Below are positions 24,231 through 25,648 of a stretch of DNA of 25,648 bases, piece after piece (positions within the stretch are counted from its first letter, which is position 1; each line of letters opens with the position of its first letter). The position numbers and the translations under genes are program-made. Origin of the DNA: Bacillota bacterium. Lineage in GTDB: Bacteria > Bacillota > Bacilli > Alicyclobacillales > SLC66. The notes under the pieces were generated by a model. It saw nothing but the letters and a program-made list of their open reading frames with translations. It was not told the origin of the DNA and searched no databases. Location of the stretch: contig JAKACR010000010.1 in assembly GCA_021821225.1 (NCBI GenBank), positions 1 to 25,648 on the forward strand. Direction: 5' to 3'.

Positions 24231-24889
24231 GCGTTTTGCGCCTCCCCGACACACGACTCCAAGTCGACCGTCGAGCGGCGCACGGCGGGTTCGCGCTGGA
24301 CCGCGGACTGATCCTTTAGGTCTCCTGCGACACGCAGGAAGTTTCTCACCATCTCATGGCCGTATTCGGTCAGAACAGCTTCGGGGTGAAACTGCACGCC
24401 GTAAATGGGGTGTTCAATATGCTCCAATGCCATCACCATCCCAGACTCGGTTCTTGCCGTCACCTTCAGGCTTGCAGGCAGTGGTTCCCGTACGATCAGT
24501 GAATGGTAACGCGTCACCAGAAAGCGTCGCGGCAATCCCGCGAAGATCACCGAGCCGCGGTCTTGTTCGATCATCGACACCTTCCCGTGCATGACCTCGT
24601 CGGCCCGCACGACTTCCCCGCCGAACGCCTGCCCGATGGTCTGGTGTCCCAGGCACACGCCGAGCATAGGGACTATCCCGGCCGCCCGTCGCACGAGGTC
24701 CAGTGAGATACCCGCCTGAAAAGGGGTGCACGGCCCCGGGGAGAGCACGATCCCCGAGGGATTCGCGGCAAGCACGTCGTCCACGGAGACTTGGTCATTG
24801 CGGTGAACGTTCACTTCTACCCCGGCCATCAGCATATATTGCACCAGATTAAACGTGAATGAGTCGTAATTGTCGATGACAACAATCAC
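24227..24889 (-). CDS. trpG: Glutamine amidotransferase component II (TrpG/PabA)
   Basis: A 220-residue class I glutamine amidotransferase. It begins VIVVIDNYDSFTFNLVQYM as in TrpG/PabA. The catalytic Cys is in MLGVCLGHQTIGQAFG, and the His and Glu are in YGVQFHPEAVLTEYG. It supplies ammonia to the chorismate-binding partner encoded next. GTG at 24889 is the family start, with AAAGGGTGG upstream. The frame is open to 25045, but that extension crosses a terminator and has no homology. In Bacillus a single protein serves both tryptophan and folate pathways, so the name covers both. The leader suggests attenuation. Confidence 0.9.
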   Translation of the reverse strand: MIVVIDNYDSFTFNLVQYMLMAGVEVNVHRNDQVSVDDVLAANPSGIVLSPGPCTPFQAGISLDLVRRAAGIVPMLGVCLGHQTIGQAFGGEVVRADEVMHGKVSMIEQDRGSVIFAGLPRRFLVTRYHSLIVREPLPASLKVTARTESGMVMALEHIEHPIYGVQFHPEAVLTEYGHEMVRNFLRVAGDLKDQSAVQREPAVRRSTVDLESCVGEAQNA

Positions 24890-24910
24890 CCGGTCCACCA
24901 CCCTTTGAGC

Positions 24911-24943
24911 AAAATAAAAAAACCACCGCCGGATCGGATGTGG
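24911..24943 (-). terminator. Intrinsic terminator/attenuator in the trpG leader
   Basis: On the minus strand CCAC-AT-CCG-ATC-CGG-CG-GTGG (24923-24943) forms a hairpin directly followed by TTTTTTATTTT. It ends about 22 bases before the trpG start codon, leaving no room for a promoter in between, so trpG transcripts must read through it. Confidence 0.75.
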
Positions 24944-25045
24944 CCGAGTACGCAGTCGCTCCCATGGGACCGCCCGCCATTTGCACTTCCTCAGCTCAAC
25001 TCGACTCCGCTGTCTCGACCGACGCCGCTCCCGGCGCCGCATCAT
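24923..25045 (-). promoter_or_regulatory. trpG leader with evenly spaced GAG triplets (TRAP-like)
   Basis: From the inferred transcript start near 25045, the leader has CAG-N2-GAG-N2-GAG-N2-GAG-N2-GAG (ending at 24990), and two more GAG triplets at 25014-25016 and 25028-25030. TRAP in Bacillus binds (G/U)AG triplets spaced by two or three bases, normally eleven. GGTCGAG in the leader (25014-25020) can pair over seven bases, with one G-U pair, with CTCGGCC (24942-24948), overlapping the first two bases of the terminator stem. This is a possible antiterminator that TRAP-like binding would block. Confidence 0.45.
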
Positions 25046-25051
25046 GAAACG

Positions 25052-25081
25052 ATTCTACTCCCCAAGCCTGTGATCCGTCAA
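25052..25081 (-). promoter_or_regulatory. Sigma-A-type promoter of the trpG leader
   Basis: On the minus strand TTGACG (25076-25081) and TAGAAT (25052-25057) with an 18-base spacer. It lies just after the tRNA-Ile gene, so the pair could be transcribed both from here and from the tRNA cluster. Confidence 0.65.
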
Positions 25082-25096
25082 CAATGCAAGCGAGCA

Positions 25097-25173
25097 TGGT
25101 GGGCCTAAGTGGACTTGAACCACTGACCTCACGATTATCAGTCGTGCGCTCTAGCCAGCTGAGCTATAGGCCC
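25097..25173 (-). tRNA. tRNA-Ile (GAT)
   Basis: Acceptor GGGCCTA pairs with TAGGCCC, anticodon loop CTGATAA, T loop GGTTCAAGTCC, CCA encoded. Last gene of the second tRNA cluster. Confidence 0.95.
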
Positions 25174-25174
25174 A

Positions 25175-25250
25175 TGGTTGCGGGGGCAGGACTTGAACCT
25201 GCGACCTTCGGGTTATGAGCCCGACGAGCTGCCAACTGCTCCACCCCGCG
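25175..25250 (-). tRNA. Initiator tRNA-fMet (CAT)
   Basis: It starts CGCGGGG with the unpaired first base (C against A) typical of initiators, anticodon stem of three G-C pairs (GGG/CCC) with loop CTCATAA, and encoded CCA. Confidence 0.95.
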
Positions 25251-25388
25251 ACATCACATCGTACCGACGGACTGTTGGAACGGGTTGCGGACCTACGCAC
25301 CGAGAACCTATCCGTGATCCTGCGAAAATCCGGTGCGTCAAGATCGAACGAACTGCCTGCTGTCACAACCGACCGCGAGAACAGGTTG

Positions 25389-25463
25389 TGGTGGGCGGTG
25401 GCAGGATCGAACTGCCGACCCCTCGCGTGTGAGGCGAGTGCTCTCCCGCTGAGCTAACCGCCC
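25389..25463 (-). tRNA. tRNA-Val (CAC)
   Basis: Acceptor GGGCGGT pairs with ACCGCCC, anticodon loop CTCACAC, T loop AGTTCGATCCT, CCA encoded. A gap of 138 bases to the fMet gene shows no gene. Confidence 0.94.
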
Positions 25464-25543
25464 CTGTTATCCGGCGCCGCTTCTGCCGCACCTGCGCCCA
25501 ACCGACATATCGGCGACGGGTACGACAGAAACGCTGCCGTTCG

Positions 25544-25618
25544 TGGTGACCCCAAGGGGATTCGAACCCCTGTTCCCGCCGTGAAAGGGCGGTGTCTTAA
25601 CCGCTTGACCATGGGGCC
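25544..25618 (-). tRNA. tRNA-Glu (TTC)
   Basis: Acceptor GGCCCCA pairs with TGGGGTC (one G-T pair), anticodon loop CTTTCAC, T loop GGTTCGAATCC, CCA encoded. Confidence 0.95.
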
Positions 25619-25621
25619 GTG

Positions 25622-25648
25622 TGGCTCCCCGAGTAGGATTCGAACCTA
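25622..25648 (-). tRNA. 3' part of a tRNA gene, cut by window edge (tRNA-Asn-like)
   Basis: The T arm TAGGTTCGAATCCTA and 3' acceptor CGGGGA-G-CCA are visible. The sequence resembles the end of Bacillus tRNA-Asn, but the anticodon lies outside the window. Confidence 0.75.

Noticed and set aside
24890..25045. N-terminal extension of TrpG, or a Trp-containing leader peptide
   Set aside because: The extension is Arg-rich without homology, crosses a terminator, and shares the trpG frame. Known TrpG proteins begin at the IDNYDSF segment. The Trp codons are scattered, not tandem.

Overview
The window looks like the chromosome of a high-GC, endospore-forming member of the Bacillales (Firmicutes). 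This rests on an RsfA-type prespore regulator, DUF3055, DUF1292 and IDEAL-domain proteins, Bacillus-like tRNA genes, and strong GGAGG ribosome-binding sites. TTG starts are frequent: at least seven genes here have their best-placed Shine-Dalgarno in front of a TTG. The overall flavour is Alicyclobacillaceae-like, but the species cannot be named from sequence alone.

Region by region. Positions 1-2255 (minus) hold the end of a leucine-degradation operon: biotin carrier protein, HMG-CoA lyase, methylglutaconyl-CoA hydratase and the start of an acyl-CoA carboxylase carboxyltransferase. A divergent SDR reductase follows (2407-3165, +). TypA/BipA (minus) and Mn/Fe superoxide dismutase (+) then diverge from a shared promoter region. 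Positions 5923-9000 (minus) hold rsfA with a 15-bp tandem repeat in its 3' end, and a clpP-midA-small membrane protein operon closed by a terminator. Positions 9251-9967 (+) hold an IDEAL-domain/DUF3055 operon. Positions 10114-16350 are more accessory: an unknown acidic protein, a truncated IS110 transposase, a His-rich DUF1292 protein, a zinc-ribbon protein, a pentapeptide-repeat protein, a lone MotB, an SGNH hydrolase and a decayed ECF sigma fragment. Three tRNA genes (Ser, Met, Thr) precede a carbon monoxide module. The window ends with a permease, a small unknown gene, a trpG-trpE pair and a second tRNA cluster.

The carbon monoxide module (16897-20571) has a CooA-like CRP/FNR regulator overlapping cooC by four bases, and divergent from cooS, the Ni-Fe CO dehydrogenase catalytic subunit. 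The regulator keeps the heme-ligand histidine of CooA but has Thr where Rhodospirillum CooA has Cys75. Upstream of cooS lies a site that, on the minus strand, reads TGTCA-N6-CGACA, the known CooA operator pattern, at class II spacing. No cooF ferredoxin, hydrogenase or acetyl-CoA synthase gene is present. The inferred circuit is that CO binds the regulator, which activates cooS, while CooC loads nickel.

Two leader regions look like RNA-based control. Between 13097 and 13258 one segment can pair either with an upstream copy of a repeat or with a downstream copy plus the complete Shine-Dalgarno of the pentapeptide gene, so the two folds exclude each other. Upstream of trpG, a sigma-A-type promoter is followed by evenly spaced GAG triplets and an intrinsic terminator only about 20 bases before the start codon. 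This resembles TRAP-type attenuation of tryptophan genes.
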